Assembly (NCBI GenBank): GCA_036924085.1
Contig: JAVGWX010000011.1
Location: forward strand, 23,625,239 to 23,689,238
DNA from: Ariolimax columbianus
Lineage: Eukaryota > Mollusca > Gastropoda > Stylommatophora > Arionidae
Direction: 5' to 3'
Length of the DNA stretch: 64,000 bases
Shown here: positions 21,701 through 32,199 of the stretch, one piece after another
How the letters are laid out: every line of letters begins with the position of its first letter
How positions within the stretch are numbered: the stretch's first letter is position 1
Translations under genes and position numbers: made by a program
The notes under the pieces: model-generated
Seen by the model: the letters and a program-made list of their open reading frames with translations, nothing else
What the model was told of the DNA's origin: nothing
Database searches by the model: none

Positions 21701-22074
21701 TAAATAATAAATGATGTTTAAAAACAGCCTTAATACTATGTATAATATAAATATAGTAGCTCATTGTGAGTTTATAGAAAAAATAAATCACAATGTTTTT
21801 TTGGAGCGCATTTAACAACATTACACTAATAAAAATAACACCAACACCTAAAATATCACAAATATTTAATTCGATTACTATCAATTTGTAATTATATACC
21901 CCCACCCCAATACTTTGGCTAGAAAATTGAAAGTTCAGTTCTAGGAAAACCGCCAAACTGCTGGATTGCTCGGCCAGCTCGAATACGATTACTTTCAGTT
22001 TCAGATACAATTTAACATGCGGATATAATGAAGGTATTAAATTGTGCAACATTTTTACAGAAAGTAGCTGTAGG
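21701..22074. other. No gene seen
   Basis: AT-rich, no motif recognised. The 147-codon minus frame overlapping it shows nothing conserved. Confidence 0.45.
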
Positions 22075-22189
22075 GGGCTCAGTGGTCTCGATGTAAGACT
22101 TTCGCCTCGAGTGCCGTAGGTCATAGTTTCGAATCACGGTGGAGACCGTGGTTTTTTTTTTTTCACGTGGATTTTCTGGTAAATATTCG

Positions 22190-22725
22190 CCTCATCTCTG
22201 GGTAGTGAGATCGGACCCCTGATCTTTGGGTTGTGAGATCGGGCCCCTGATCTCTGGATAGTGAGATCGGACCCTTGATCTCTGGGTAGTGAGATCGGAC
22301 CCCTGATCTCTGGGTTGTGAGATCGGACCCCTGATCTCTGGGTTGTGAGATCGGACCCCTGATCTCTGGGTTGTGAGATCGGACCCCTGATCTCTGGGTT
22401 GTGAGATCGGACCCTTGATCTCTGGGTTGTGAGTTCGGACCCCTGATCTCTGGGTAGTGAGATCGGACCCCTGATCTCTGGGTAGTGAGATCGGACCCCT
22501 GATCTCTGGGTAGTGAGATCGAACCCCTGATCTCTGGGTAGTGAGATCGAACCCCTGATCTCTGGGTAGTGAGATCGGACCCCTGATCTCTGGGTAGTGA
22601 GATCGGACCCATGATCTCTGGTTAGTGAGATCTGACCCCGATCTCTGGGTAGTGAGATCGGACCCCTGATCTCTTAGTAGTGAGATCGGACCCCTGATCT
22701 CTGGGTTGTGAGATCGGATCCCCAG
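22190..22725. repeat. 28-bp array inside SINE-3
   Basis: About 19 copies of GATCTCTGGGTAGTGAGATC plus GGACCCCT. The unit equals the SINE-3 segment CATCTATGGAAAGTGAGATCGGATACCC. All three minus frames stay open because 28 is not a multiple of three and the unit lacks stops. Confidence 0.95.
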
Positions 22726-22842
22726 TGTCAAGGACGTTAAAAATATCTTGACAGTTAGAAATCGAAAAGAGTATTGTTTAGCGGCCGTTACCCGGACAAA
22801 AATTTCAAGTTAAAAATCTACCCAAATATATTTGTAGACAGA

Positions 22843-23930
22843 GGTAGTCAGACAGAAGTAGTCAGACAGAGGGGGTCAGACAAAGGTATGTAGACAGAAT
22901 TAGGCCGACAGATGTAGTCAGCCAGAAGCAGACAGAAACATGCTGGCAGACTGAGGCAGATAGAGGCAGGCTGGTAGAGACAGACTGACAGTGGCAGGCA
23001 GACAGAGGGAGACAGGCTCTGTATGTCTGCCTCTGTCTCCTGCATTCTTCTGTCTGCTTCTGTCTGTTTACCTCTGTCTAACCACCTCTGTCTGCCTGCC
23101 TCTGTCTGCCTGTCTCTGTCTGACTACCTCTGTCTGACTACCTCTGTCTGACTACCTCTGTTTGACTACGTCTGTCTTACTACCTTTGTCTGACTTCCTT
23201 TGTCTGACTACCTCTGTTTGATTTCCTCTGTCTGACTACCTCTGTCTGACTAACTCTGTCTGACTACCCCTGTTTGACTACCCCTGTCTGACTACCTCTG
23301 TATGTCTACCTCTGTCTGACTACCTCTGTTTGACTATCTCTGTCTGACTACTTCTGTCTGACTACCCCTGTCTGACTAACTCTGTCTGACTATCTCTGTG
23401 GGACTACCCCTGTCTGACTACCTCTGTGGGACTACCCCTGTCTGACTACCTCTGTCTGACTACCTCTGTCTGCCTACCTCTGTCTGCCTACCTCTGTCTG
23501 CCTGCCTCTGTCTGTCTACCTCTGTCTGCCTGTCTCTGTCTGACTACCTCTGTCTGACTACCTCCGTGTGACTACCTCTGTTTAACTACCTCTGTCTTAC
23601 TACCTTTGTCTGACTACCTTTGTCTGACTACCTCTGTTTGATTACCTCTGTCTGACTACCTCTGCCTGACTAACTCTGTCTGACTACCCCTGTTTGACTA
23701 CCCCTGTCTGACTACCTCTGTATGTCTACCTCTGTCTGACTACCTCTGTTTGACTATCTCTGTCTGACTACCTCTGTCTGACTACCCCTGTCTGACTAAT
23801 TCTGTCTGACTACCTCTGTTTGACTACCCCTGTCTGACTACCTCTGTATGACTACCTCTGTCTGACTACCTCTATCTGACTACCTCTGTCTGACTACCTC
23901 TGTCTGACTACCTCTGACTACCAGGCCTAG
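22843..23930. repeat. 14-bp (GACTACCTCTGTCT)n array with inversion
   Basis: From 22843 to about 23015 the + strand reads (AGACAGAGGTAGTC)n. From about 23025 to 23930 it reads the reverse complement (GACTACCTCTGTCT)n. The centre near 23015-23040 (GACAGAGGGAGACAGGCTC then TGTCTGCCTCTGTC) is a head-to-head junction able to form a hairpin. A related array lies at 24830-25660. Confidence 0.93.
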
Positions 23931-24045
23931 TAAGCCACAGGACGTTGTAAAATACCTCCTACATATAGCCGAAGCATTCGGTTGCCTGGCAACAGACATA
24001 AACATGCCTGTTTGAATACCAGGATTGCAAGTATTCGAAGTAACA

Positions 24046-24694
24046 TTCGAAAAACGCTTACAAAAGAAAATCTTGGCTTCTTTGAAAAGTTATTTAGAAA
24101 ATGCTAATTGTTTCTGAAAGTTGCAACAGCAGCAACAACAACAAAAATCTAACAAAATATATATAGATGCCAAACAACTAAAAAAAAAGACGCCAAACAG
24201 TTAGAAAAGTTGCCTAATTTCAGGAATTTGGCAGCTAAGTTCCCAATTTGGCAACACCGTCCCAAACGATTATATTGTTTCCTTTTTTTATTGCATTTTA
24301 TATACCACTGTGCTTCTTCGCCACACTTTCTTTCTACCCCTACTAATGTAATTCTCACTTCTTATCTCAGCGTGTATTGTATAAGTAATTTAGGAACGTC
24401 AATTACTTGGATACTCGACCCTGACTGTTTTGTTCATTTATTGTGCCTGTGCCGCCATGACCCTCCAAGTCACTCTATAAACCTAATTAGCTTTCCAACA
24501 AACCGCTGCTAATGTAGATGCAGAGAGATTCTTACTAGCATAATAGTAAAAACCAAACATGTCATGATACAAGGGCATGGTTAGATCACTGATATCGATA
24601 CGTTCCTGTTGACCCAGAAGTGAAGGAATTACTAACTTACTGGTTAGCAATGAAGGTTACTGGCCAGCTAACGACATTAAAATATTTCTGACTG
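24046..24694. other. No gene seen
   Basis: Single-copy-looking DNA. Near 24165-24265 short words such as GCCAAACA and AATTTGGCA recur in both orientations. No coding evidence. Confidence 0.45.
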
Positions 24695-25672
24695 AAATAT
24701 ATGTGTGTATGTATGCATGTATGTATGTATGTGTGTGTATGTGTGCGTGGGTGTGTGCCTGCGTCCGTGCGTGCGTGCCTACGTCCGCCGTGCGTGCGTG
24801 CGCGCGCATCTGCTATGAATGGTATGCATGTTTGTCTACCTGCTTGCCTACCTACCTGACTGTCTACCTGCCTGCCTGTATCATCTGTCTGTTTGTCTGT
24901 CTCGTCTGTCTGTCTCGTCTATCTGTCTGTCTTGTCTGGTCTGCCTGCCTCTGTCTGACCACCTCTGTCTGCCTGTCTCTATCTGCCTGCCTCTTTCTGA
25001 CTACCTCTGTCTGACTACCTATGTCTGCCTGCCTCTGTCTGCATGTCTCTGTCTGACTATCTCTGTCTGCCTGTCTCTGACTGCCTCTGTCTGCCTGTCT
25101 CTGACTACCTCTGTCTGGCTGTCTCTGCTTCTGTCTGCTTGTCTCTGACTACCTCTGTCTGTTTGTCTCTGACTACCTATGTCTGCCTGTCTCTGCTCTG
25201 TCTGCCTGTCTCTGACTACCTCTGTCTTCCTGTCTACTTTGTCTGCCTGTCTCTAACTACCTCTGTCTGCCTGTCTCTGCCTCTGTCTGTCTGTCTCTGA
25301 CTGCCTCTGTCTGTCTGTCTCTGACTACCTCTGTCTGCCTGTCTCTAACTACCTCTTCCTGCCTGTCTCTGCGTATCTGCCTCTGTCTGTCTGTCTGTCC
25401 CTGACTACCTCTATCTGCATGTCTCTGTCTGGCTACCTCTGACTGCCTGTCTTTGTCTGCCTGTCTCTGTCCGACTACCTCTGTCGGCCTGTCTCTTACT
25501 ACCTCTGTCTGTCTGCCTCTGTCTGCCTGCCTTTGTCTGACTACCTCTGTCTTACCTCTGTCCGCCTGTCTCTGCCTGTCTACCCCTGTATGTCTACCTC
25601 TCTCTACCTTCCTCTGTCTGCCTGCATGCTTCTGTCTGCCTGTCTCTTTATGTCTGTGTATGTGTGTGTATA
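24695..25672. repeat. TATG/TGCG run, then CTGYCT-type array
   Basis: 24695-24800 is alternating purine-pyrimidine (TATG)n grading to (TGCG)n. 24830-25660 is a degenerate array of CTGTCTCTGACTACCT and CTGTCTGCCTGTCT units like the SINE-3 second array. Cys/Leu/Ser-rich open frames here are artefacts. Confidence 0.9.
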
Positions 25673-25719
25673 CACATTTAGATTCAACTACCTTTTCAGG
25701 GGCTTCTCGTTTATATTCC

Positions 25720-25905
25720 CATAGCGACTCCTGGTCTCTTACTTAGCCAGCCTGCACGAGTGAGCCTGTATCCATGGCCGCCGCTTGAAGACGGAATAAT
25801 ATCTTGGCCAGCCCTGGTTCGCCGACCCTGATGCAAGCGGCCAGCTAAGAGCCGCTGGCTGCTGTCAGCTCATTAACTGATGCATCACCGGCACAACGAA
25901 GCCAT
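25720..25905 (-). mobile_element. SINE-2 5' fragment
   Basis: On + it reads TTAGCCAGCCTGCACGAG, then CGCCGACCCTGATGCAAGCG and GGCTGCTGTCAGCTCATTAA, the reverse complement of the 5' blocks of SINE-2. No core or tail is present. Confidence 0.65.
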
Positions 25906-26099
25906 CTAAAGTGATAAGTAAATGCTGACGATAAAGTGAATGCAGACTATGAACAATGACAGATTACTGAATCATTCAGCGAACAAAGCGAGAGGCCAAA
26001 TACTTCATGAAAGTCAACAATTTATGAAGACAGTTCCGTATAATGAGACGACTGATAACACGCGTCTAGTACAACACACTTAGCGTGTACAACCAACGT
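25906..26099. other. No gene seen
   Basis: Short AT-rich spacer. Confidence 0.4.
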
Positions 26100-27850
26100 C
26101 TATTGCTATTTTTGGACATTCTTATCTTTCTATTTTTGTTGTTACCGCTCAGCCTGTTTGTATTTATGTTTTTGTTTTGTTTTACACTTTTCTGTTCTTG
26201 TTCTTGTTCTTCTTGTCTTCTTTTTTATTATTCTTTTCGTATCTTCTTCTTTTTCTTTTTCTTCTTCTTGCCCTTCTCATTCTCTTTCTCACTCTCATAC
26301 TCCTTCTTCGTCCTTCTTCTTCTTCTTCTTTTTCCTGTTATTTTTTCTTCTTCTACTTCTTCTTTTTCTCCTCTTTCTCTTTTTTCTTCTACTACTTCTT
26401 CTTTTTCTTCTCCTGGTCCTGCTCCTCCTCCTGCTTCTTCTCCTTCTCCTCCCCCACCCCAATCTTCTCCTCATTCTTTTCTGCTTCTCCTACTGCTTCT
26501 TCTCCTCCCTCTCTTTCTTCTTGTTTTTTTTTTGTTTTTGCGTTCGCCTTATTAATCTATTCCCCAAGGCGTGTGTGCGTTACACTGTGGCTTTTATTTT
26601 GCGCCTGTCGGCCCAGTGCATCCGACTTCAGCATGCATTTTATGTAAGGGTCTGCTTCCTCCTGCATTTTCTAAGGGTTTGCTTCCCCGGGGTAACGGCC
26701 GGTGCTGTGATGGGGATCGAACCCAGCACCTTTTAGTTGTGAGCCGTGCCACTTAACCACTAGGCCACGCCGTCCCCCTTTTTTATTGTTTATCTTCTTC
26801 TACTTCTTGTTCTTATTGGTATCCTTGTCCTGCTCCTCACCTTCTCCTCCTTCGTCTTCTCTTCCTCCATTTCATGTTCCTTCTTCTTCTCCTTTTTTCT
26901 CCTCCTTCTTCTTCTGCCCCGCCTCCTTTTTTCGTCTTCTTTTTCACCTCTTTTTCCTCTTCCGTCTTGTTCTTCATCTTTATCTTCTTCTTCTTCTTCA
27001 CCTCCTCCTCCTCCCCTTCCTCTTCCCTCTTGCTCTTCTTCTTCTTCTTCTTCTTTATCTTCTTCTTCTTTTTCTTCTTCTTCTTCTTCTTCTTCTTCTT
27101 CTTCTTCTTCTTCTTCTTCTACGCATAGTTACTCTCCTTCAGTTAGACTCCTGGCTTTCTCTTTACTTTTGTGCTTTAGGTTTTAATTTCTGTTTTATGA
27201 AATGTCTCATTATTCTCTGTTTTTTTTCTTATTTTGGTATTTTCCTCTTTCCTGCTTCTTCTAGTACAACATCTGTTTTTATATCTTCTTCCACTGCGTC
27301 TTCCTCTTCCTTTCCTTCTGTTTATTCTTTCTATTCCTTTGATTCTTCTTCCGTATCTTCTCTGATTTCTTCCTCTAATTCTTCTTCTCTCTCCTCTCTT
27401 TCAGCTTCTTGTTTTATTCTTTTTCCTCTTTTTATTTGTTCTCTCCAATTTGTTCTTCATGTTTATCTTATGTTTATTCTTTCTCTCTTGTCAGTTGATT
27501 CTCCTTTTATATTCATTCTTCGCTCCTTTCTTTTTGTTTCTTGTATCACTTCTTCTGATGCTTTATTTTCATCTTCGTCCTCCAATCCTATTAACTCTTC
27601 GTCACTCTATCCTCTTTGTTCCCTTCATCTTCTCCATCGCCTCTTCCTTTCTCCATCTTCTTCCTATTCGTGGCCTTCGTCTCCTCTTCTTCCTCGTCAT
27701 CTCAGCCTCCTTTATCACAGCTCCTTCTTCACAACTTCTTTATCTTGTTCTACCTCATTTTCTGCAGCGTCTGTTCTTTTTCTTTCTGCTTCATAATCTT
27801 CTATCTTCCTTTTCTTCTAACCCTCTTTTTCTGACTTCTCTCCTCTGTTG
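26100..27850. repeat. 1.7-kb polypyrimidine (CTT/CCT) tract
   Basis: The + strand is overwhelmingly T and C, with pure CTT runs such as 27040-27120. It is interrupted by SINE-1 at 26541-26777. On the right it joins a LINE RT fragment. Ser/Phe/Leu-rich frames of up to 336 codons are artefacts. Long mirror-repeat homopurine-homopyrimidine DNA can form triplex (known property). Confidence 0.95.
26541..26777 (-). mobile_element. SINE-1, best-preserved copy
   Basis: From left: CGTTCGCCTTATTAATC (3' end), core GCGCCTGTCGGCCCAGTG and CATCCGACTTCAGCATGC, CTTCCCCGGGGTAACGGCC, B box in GGGGATCGAACCCAGCACC, A box in CTTAACCACTAGGCCACGCC, ending CGTCCCC at 26777. The A-rich tail is T/G on + at 26520-26540. 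The surrounding pyrimidine tract hides any TSD. Confidence 0.92.
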
Positions 27851-28037
27851 ACACCCCGAAGTTGTCAGTCAGCACTCCTTCATGTACCACTCTACTAACT
27901 CTGTCTTTGTACATATTCTGAATGAGGGTTGTGTATTTCTCTGGTATCCCATAGTGTCTCAACAGTTGCCATAGAGTACTTCGAACCATCCTGTCAAACG
28001 TCTTTTCATAGTCTATAAAAGTTGCGTTTCCATGCAA
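27851..28037 (-). pseudogene. LINE reverse transcriptase palm fragment
   Basis: The minus strand reads ATFIDYEKTFDRMVRSTLWQ, LLRHYGIPEKYTTLIQNMYK, RVVHEGVLTDNFGVST. This is the RT palm A region, with FIDYEK.FD carrying a catalytic Asp, and the start of the following segment. It stops abruptly at the polypurine strand of the adjoining tract. The next expected motif (GVRQG) is missing. Confidence 0.85.
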
Positions 28038-28129
28038 TTATTTGTTCTACTATGATGCGTAGCGTAGCTATATGATACAAAACAACCTTACAAATAATTT
28101 ACCATTACCTATTTGGACATCACAATAGA

Positions 28130-28675
28130 CACATAAACAGTGCAGATGTAAGGACCATAATTTAAAAGTTAAAGAGTGGTATCCTAAATCGGAGACCCAA
28201 AGAAATTAAAATTCACACCAAAGTTAGAATATTCAACGCCAGTGTCAAGTCGGTGTTGCTGTATGGAGGGGAAACATGGAGAACGACCGAGGTCATACAA
28301 CAAAGACTCCAGTCCTTCATTAACAGATACCTTGAAGGATAATGGGCATGAAGTGACAGGGCATGGTGAGGAATGAAGACTTGTGGGAAAGGAGCCATTA
28401 GAACAACAAATCAAGGGAAGAATATCATACTGGATAGGGCATACGCTGCGGAAGGCACAGTCTAACATAGCCAGACAGGCGCCTACATAGAATCATCATG
28501 GGACAAGAGAGAGAGGTAGGCCCACAAAAAACGTGGAGAAGAGAATGGTAGAAAGAGATCAAATTGAATAATGACACCTGGAGAGAGGCAGACAAAGTAG
28601 ACGACGAGATGTTGTTGATGGCCAATGCACAGAGAGGCGCGACGGACTTTGAATGATTGATTGTTTGTAAGCTAT
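28130..28675 (+). pseudogene. LINE-F C-terminal third
   Basis: The + frame has RPKEIKIHTKVRIFNASVKS, LLYGGETWRTTEVIQQRL and QSFINRYLEG. After frameshifts come YWIGHTLRKAQSNIARQA and TWREADKV. It ends GAATGATTGATTG, a short GATT-type tail. VLLYG.ETW and WIGHTLRK are standard post-RT motifs. Compare 55990-56227 plus 56925-57205 in the large LINE-F copy. Confidence 0.83.
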
Positions 28676-28984
28676 TTACTGACTTGTCCTCGCATTTCGT
28701 GGATGCCTCTAGCTTATTGTCATTTCCGTTACTAGCTCTTCAATCGCTTCAGTTTCTTTGTTATGCCATTTTATGATTTCTTCGTTCCTCTTTATTTCAG
28801 TCATTCTTAACTTCGATGCGTTGGTTTCCATTTCACTATATTTCTTCGCAAACCCTTTTAGCATGGAAGATTCTCCAACTAATGCGTTAAACACAGATAT
28901 AAAAACTTGAGAGAATCTGCAGTAGCAATCTGAGTTTGAAAGAAAGTTCAAGGAAGACCAGCATAAATATGAAACAAAAGTAAA
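28676..28984. other. No gene supported
   Basis: A minus frame of 80 codons (28709-28951) is Glu/Lys/Met-rich (SEMETNASKLRMTEIKRNEE), possibly helical, but has no relative or splice context. Confidence 0.35.
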
Positions 28985-29300
28985 GGAAGTCTAATTGCAT
29001 ACAGGCCTGTCAAGGATTAAGTGCTAAAGCCTTCGTTAACTTTATACTGGTTTAAAAGAACCTGCAGAGTCTGTATACAATCAGTTATATTTACATCACC
29101 TTGCTCTAAAAGCTATGCGCATCCAGTTTATTCTTAAATGCATTAACTGTCCCTGCCTCCACTACCTCCACTGGCAATGCATTCCAAGCAGACACCACTC
29201 TCTGACTAAAAAAATATTTTCTAATATCTTTGTACACAGTCATAGTTTTGTGATGTGACGGTAGCCAGTTTCTTTCCTCGCTGCTTTTTTTTTCTCTAGC
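28985..29300 (-). pseudogene. CR1-like LINE 3' end
   Basis: The minus strand reads TVYKDIRKYFFSQRVVSAWN, ALPVEVVEAGTVNAFKNKLD, the usual end of CR1-like RT proteins (R.FF..RVV..WN.LP..VV.A....FK..LD). It is followed by a conserved 3' UTR containing ACTCTGCAG and TTTTAAACCAGTATAAAG. The same block ends the copies at 35590-35815 and 61090-61290. Confidence 0.85.
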
Positions 29301-29309
29301 CGTCAGACA

Positions 29310-29410
29310 AGTGCTCATTTACAGCTAGATCGACTGGAGCTGCCAATAGCGGGAGTTGAACCCCGTACTTTTGTCATGAACCAGTGCTCTACCACTGCGC
29401 TGTTGTTGTG
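29310..29410 (-). mobile_element. SINE-4 tRNA-like head
   Basis: The minus strand reads CAGCGCAGTGGTAGAGCACT (A box), then GGGGTTCAACTCCCGC (B box). GGAGCTCCAGTCGATCTAGC and TGTAAATGAG follow, the block shared by all SINE-4 pieces. The A and B box spacing fits a tRNA-derived promoter, but no full cloverleaf was established, so it is not called a tRNA gene. Confidence 0.7.
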
Positions 29411-29615
29411 GTCGTCGCGGTCGTCGTCTTTGTTGAATACCCACAATGAGTAACCTCCCTTTTTTGTACGCCCTGGAAAAGGGCATTAAGTGGCGGGTTG
29501 TTGTAGCTTTCCTCACATCCCGAGTGTGCTGATGAAGGTAGAAGGCGGTCCATCAGGGGGCTGTGTTATGCTTGACTTCATCTGCGTGACGCTCATTACT
29601 ACGGGGATCACGTTC
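29411..29615 (+). repeat. Dispersed repeat R1, copy 2
   Basis: It shares TTGTTGAATA, CTCACATCCCGAGTG, CTGATGAAGGT and CATTACTACGGGGATCACGT with 11597-11800. It lies directly upstream of the tRNA-like block of SINE-4 on the opposite strand. Confidence 0.65.
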
Positions 29616-29639
29616 ATGGAACGACACATAGAAGGGTCA

Positions 29640-29935
29640 CGTGAAGGCTAGTCGACAGTGGTCTGGCTTGCTAGACGGAGAATACAGCATGCCATGGTTT
29701 GAATTCACAAGCAGGCAACAACAAAGTCCTGGCCGTGGTTCAGGTCTGATACGATCGCTCCTCCAGTCGACCAAGCTGTAAATTGGTACCTGACGTATGA
29801 GTTGGGGAAGGTAAAGACAGCAAGAAAAGGAACTGGCCACCCCATCTCACATAGGCTGCGGCTTAGTACATGAAGCGTTATCTTCATCCCCAACCACAAT
29901 TCCTGCCAAGGGTCAGACATTTATCTTTTGCCTTT
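29640..29935 (+). mobile_element. SINE-4, most complete copy
   Basis: Head AGTGGTCTGGCTTGCTAGAC ... CATGGTTTGAATTCAC (degenerate B box), then CTCCTCCAGTCGACCAAGC, TGTAAATTGGTACCTG, GAGTTGGGGAAGGTAAAGAC, and GGCTGCGGCTTAGTACATGA, TTATCTTCATCCCC. The 5' half recurs at 32470-32640 and 35825-36005, the 3' half at 33070-33200. Confidence 0.75.
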
Positions 29936-30614
29936 GCATGGAAGAGAGATAGTAGTCTTGGTCTGTATATTGTGCACCTACTCTGTCGCGACATCTTGGT
30001 CTGTATATTGTGCTGGACTCTGACACGACATCTTCGTAAATATATTATGCCTGGCCGGACTAGCGTCTCGTTTCCACTACCACTGCGCTTATCAGCTCCA
30101 AAACATTTAACCGGTATTAAAACAAGTAAAGCGTTCGTTATCCAAAACCTCGAAATTTAAAAAAAAGACCCCGTTATCTCTCAATCATTACTCCCCATTA
30201 TCAACATTCTTGTGCTGTCGAAATTCTCGACATAGCTTCAACGATATTATAATCTGACACGTCATTCTTTGTCCTCCAAACTGCCCAAGACTCGAGTATG
30301 CTCTAACCCTTAATATGGCGCTGGTTGTAGATTTTGTAAATTGCGTGACGTGAAGTCTCTGTCGGTCCTGTCAATCACGCTGGGTTTGACTTAAGAAGGT
30401 AAGACAGGGCGCGTTGGAAGTGGTAATTGCCTGACACGTAAGCGTGGTTCTGTGATTGGCGTCATGTGGTTCTCAACTTGTAGTAGGCTGGGAACACATC
30501 TGTTATGTTTGTTTTCGTGTTTATGTTCTTGGAGTTATTTCGGTGGCCCTCCGGGAATCTATATTCACCAGATTGAGAATCGCTGATATAAAGGACATAG
30601 CTTTTAAGTGAGTC
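29936..30614. other. No gene seen
   Basis: Unassigned. CTTGGTCTGTATATTGTGC occurs twice within 50 bp (29967 and 29996 regions). Confidence 0.45.
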
Positions 30615-31048
30615 AATTCTTCTTCTTCTTCTAATTATTATTATTATTATCCTTCTACGTCTTCTCCGTCTCCTTCTTTTTCTTCTTCTTCTTCGTCTTC
30701 GTCTCCTTAATTGTCTTTTTCTTTTTCTCTTCATCTTTTTCTTCTTCTTCTTCTTCCTCTTCTTCTCCTTCATCAGTCGTCTTCTTTTTTTTCTTCTCGG
30801 TTTCCTTCTTCTCCTCTGCTCCTTGTTCTTCTTCTCCTCCATTGTCTTCATCTTCTTCTTTTTGTTCTCTGTCTCCCCTATCCTTCGTCTATTCCTTTTT
30901 CTTCTTTTCTTCTTCTCTTCCTACTTCTACTCCGTCTTTTTCGCATCTGCTCCTTTATGTGTATTCTTCTTCTTCTTTTTTTCTTCCTTTTTCTCTAATC
31001 TTCATTTTCTTTTTCTTCTTCTTCTTCTTCTTCTTCTTTTTTGCTTCT
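30615..31048. repeat. Polypyrimidine CTT tract
   Basis: CTT/CCT-rich + strand of about 430 bp with a pure CTT stretch at 31012-31040. The open frames (Ser/Phe/Leu on +, Lys/Arg on minus) are artefacts. Confidence 0.93.
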
Positions 31049-31419
31049 GTGATGGTCGCGAAAAATATGCTTCATATGTTGTGACGTATGTTTCAGCGAA
31101 GCTGCGATCACAGCAACTTTCGGCAGGCAACATCCGATTTGAGACTGGGTTTTCCGTACCTCTTCGATACCTATTCCATCAGCCGGGGCATACAGGCGCA
31201 GTCTGTATCCAGAGTCGTCACTTGAAGGTGGTATCAGGTCTTGATCATCTCTGATTTGTTGGGCATGACGGAAGCAGACAGCTGAGAATCCTTGTGTGCT
31301 TACAGTCCATTCATTCACTGTGTTTTCTTATCTTAGTGGGTCAAAGTATGTGAAGTTAGTAATCAGCATTAGTTTGGCAACAAATCAACAGCAGATAAAT
31401 AGCATATTTATGCCGACTC
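31049..31419. other. No gene seen
   Basis: Unassigned, more GC-balanced sequence with no clear motif. Confidence 0.4.
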
Positions 31420-31935
31420 TGTGCTACCAGTGACAAACATGGCCTCTGTCCAGTGCGTGTGAGAGTTGAATTACGAAGTGTGAAATGAAGTGTTTGAGGA
31501 AGGTCATCAATGTTACCAGGGGAGACAGAACCTGGAACGACGGCATTCGAAGTATGGTCGGCACTACTTCTTGTGCCGAATACATTTCCAGGCAGAAAAT
31601 AAGTTGGTTCTGTCATCACATGAGAATGCACCCTCATCAACTTCAACCGAGGACTTACAACGCTGGTAGGTCTGGCTACAGGGAAAGGTCGCGGCCGCGA
31701 GGCAGGTGATAGATGACGTTAGAGTGAAGGCGCAGCGACGCCGGCTCATATTGGCCGACGCAACGCACTTGGCGCAGGATAGACGACTTAAAGTTAGTTG
31801 GCCATCGCAGGTGATAGATTACGTTAAAGTGATTGTGCAGCGACGCCGGCTCACATTGGCCGACGCAACGCATTTGGCGCAGGATAGACGACTTCAAGTT
31901 AGTTGGCCATCGCAGGTGATGATGACGACAGCACC
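31420..31935 (+). pseudogene. LINE-J C-terminal tail with duplication
   Basis: The + strand reads MKCLRKVINVTRGDRTWNDG, SMVGTTSCAEYIS, ISWFCHHMRMHPHQ, YRERSRPRGR, then two copies of VIDDVRVKAQRRRLILADAT...LAQDRR. It is orthologous in layout to 3372-3760 (minus). A 105-bp exact-period duplication (31706-31810, 31811-31915) keeps the frame. The true LINE protein has one such unit, as in the other copy. Confidence 0.83.
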
Positions 31936-32110
31936 AGACGGTTTTGTCTTGATGATGTAATTTGCGCTGTATTTGAATTATAGTGAGAAAGATACTGCGC
32001 TGGTCATCAAGCTCACTCTCTGGTCCCGAACTACCTTGGACCAGTGGCAAGACAATAATCGAGACGACTTGAGATAATTCAGGATGCATGCACACCTGTC
32101 CCAATCCTGT
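31936..32110 (+). repeat. Dispersed repeat H, copy 1
   Basis: CTCACTCTCTGGTCC, CTACCTT, CCAGTGGCAAGA, ATTGAGAC-like and AGGATGCA occur in the same order at 58185-58345. Non-coding, class unknown. Confidence 0.6.
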
Positions 32111-32199
32111 GAGACAAGGGGTCGTTTGAAAACTGCTGGACTCTAAACCCACGCCGTTTCCCTTTCATCTCTTTGAGAAGCGAGTGGCTTACCTCTCGA

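Larger units (their letters stand above)
22075..24045 (+). mobile_element. SINE-3 split by two tandem arrays
   Basis: The parts of one + strand SINE-3 are in order. tRNA-like head at 22075-22145 (GGGGGCTCAGTGGTCTCG ... AGTTTCGAATCACGG), then CACGTGGATTTTCTGGTAAA. First array 22190-22725. Middle block 22726-22842 (CAGTGTCAAGGACGTTAAAA, GACAGTTAGAAATCGAAAAG, AAAAATCTACCC). Second array 22843-23930. 3' block 23931-24045 (CTAGTAAGCC, TAGCCGAAGCATTCGG, CTGTTTGAATACCAGGATT). The compact copies at 37450-37800 (minus) and 59655-60030 (+) have the same blocks without arrays. Confidence 0.88.

Noticed and set aside
21681..22124. 147-codon minus frame
   Set aside because: AT-rich, Ile/Leu/Tyr-biased composition typical of chance frames.
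22163..22731. 149- and 179-codon minus frames
   Set aside because: The 28-bp array cycles through all frames; the repeated SHYPEIRGP-like residues are an artefact.
26700..26777. Possible tRNA gene (A and B boxes present)
   Set aside because: It is the head of SINE-1, followed by the SINE body; the cloverleaf is not convincing and copies are dispersed.
26085..27851. Ser/Phe/Leu-rich frames of up to 336 codons
   Set aside because: Low-complexity CTT/CCT DNA; no residue pattern beyond simple repeats.
28709..28951. 80-codon Lys/Glu-rich minus frame
   Set aside because: Coiled-coil-like composition only; no other support.
29325..29410. Possible tRNA gene on the minus strand
   Set aside because: Box A and box B fit, but the sequence continues into the SINE-4 body and acceptor-stem pairing could not be shown.
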